From assembly GCA_030220185.1 (NCBI GenBank), contig JASPKZ010002335.1:100001-164000 (forward strand): a DNA stretch of 64,000 nucleotides, written 5' to 3'. Origin of the DNA: Diploptera punctata (Eukaryota > Arthropoda > Insecta > Blattodea > Blaberidae). The position numbers and the translations under genes are program-made. The first letter of the stretch is position 1, and every line of letters begins with the position of its first letter. Of the stretch, positions 63,440 through 64,000 are shown piece after piece. The notes under the pieces were generated by a model that did no database searches, was not told the origin of the DNA, and saw only the letters and a list, made by a program, of their open reading frames with translations.

Positions 63440-63994
63440 TACAGTGTTTCTCCTTCAACCCAAAGTGATTTATCGCCAGAGGTTCCTGTCTAAAGCAACT
63501 TTTTCCCTCAAATCTCTATCTTCCATACTTCTCCTCACTCCATATAGCCAACGTTCTCTAGGTCTGCCTCTTCCATTAGCTTTCCCATCAAGGATCTTCT
63601 TTGGTATTCTATCTTCTTCCATTCTTATGAGATGTCCATACCATTTCAAAAGTTTTTCTTCTATTTAGGCCTATTCTATTTTTTTTTCAACTTGCATAAT
63701 TTCGCTTATAGTGCTGTTTCTGACTTTATTCCTTCTTGAAATTCTTGTCGATCGCCTCCAAAAATCCATTTCTTCTGCTAACAGCTTGTTAGCTTGTTTT
63801 CTACTTACTGTCCACGTTTCGGACACCTGTAATAAAATGCTTTCTAACAAAACTTGAAAATAAACTTTCTCCTGGTTTGAGTAAATTTCCTGCTTCCACA
63901 AATGATATTGGAACCCCTCTGTTAATCCTTATTGCCACAAACTCTCGTCTATCTTTCGAGCAAATTTTGAGCTACAGCCACACTATTATAATAA
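63440..63994 (-). mobile_element. LINE C-terminal fragment, separate family, possibly continuing past the window
   Basis: The minus strand reads FQVLLESILLQVSETWTVSR, KQANKLLAEEMDFWRRSTRI, SRRNKVRNSTISEIMQV, then after a stop LLKWYGHLIRMEEDRIPKKI, LDGKANGRGRPRERWLYGVR, RSMEDRDLREKVALDRNLW. This is the SETWTV...AEMDFWRRS...R-GRPRERW ending of a LINE RT family distinct from A-C. One stop separates two long open parts. The upstream (catalytic) part lies beyond 64000 if present. Confidence 0.75.
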
Positions 63995-64000
63995 TTATCC

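Overview
The window looks like non-genic, repeat-dominated DNA from an arthropod, most likely an insect. I infer this from the AT-rich base composition, the many (AAT)n/(TA)n microsatellites, tRNA-derived SINEs, several non-LTR retrotransposon families and Tc1/mariner-type transposons. The LINE ending in a frame that reads AAMNLRVR, followed by short AGTT/AAGT repeats, resembles sequences I associate with cockroach genomes; that assignment is from memory and is weak. I find no intact host gene. The only convincingly intact reading frame (46139-45513, minus) lies between the inverted ends of a DNA transposon.

Family names used here: LINE-A = RTE-like, YADD active site, AAMNLRV C-terminus, AGTT/AAGT tail. 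LINE-B = RTE-like, FADDQ active site, GAA or GAT tail. LINE-C = CR1/jockey-like, YADDLQIY active site, ATT tail. SINE-1 = Ser/Leu-like tRNA head. SINE-2 = head with GTGGACTAGTGGTTA. SINE-3 = head with CCACCGCTGTGGTCTCG. SINE-4 = head with TAGCGTAGTGGTTAAGG. Clade names are inferences from motifs.

Layout. 1-7.5 kb: decayed LINE tails, SINEs and dinucleotide runs. 7.6-18.1 kb: one large 36-bp satellite array, split by a 5'-truncated LINE-C (minus) and a near full-length LINE-B (plus), the latter itself carrying a SINE-1 with perfect target duplications. 18-25.7 kb: a palindromic triplet microsatellite, SINEs, and an isolated GC-rich tandem array (21.2-22.7 kb). 25.7-32 kb: mariner-type elements, including a DD41D element with almost identical 108-bp ends. 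32.6-34.1 kb: a composite terminal-inverted-repeat element with a gag-like fragment and two identical tRNA-like copies. 34.6-36.6 kb: LINE-B next to a DDE transposase relic. 37.3-39.9 kb: LINE-A pieces, one split by a TTAA-flanked element. 41.5-44.7 kb: LINE-A interrupted by a LINE-B end. 44.8-47.8 kb: a 3.04-kb element with an AAAT target duplication and the intact ORF. 47.8-57.3 kb: SINEs, a Tc1 element with one frameshift, an LTR-like segment and an inverted pair of non-autonomous elements. 58.2-64 kb: a LINE-A with a 15-bp target duplication, a fold-back mariner derivative, and LINE/SINE fragments.

The genes here do not form a pathway. What can be read is an order of insertions: LINE-A was hit by the AAAT element, which was hit by another LINE-A; LINE-A was hit by LINE-B; the satellite was hit by LINE-B, which was hit by SINE-1. 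Best candidates for something undescribed are the AAAT element, the composite tRNA-like element, the TTAA element, the GC-rich array and the 36-bp satellite. None can be called novel without a database search.
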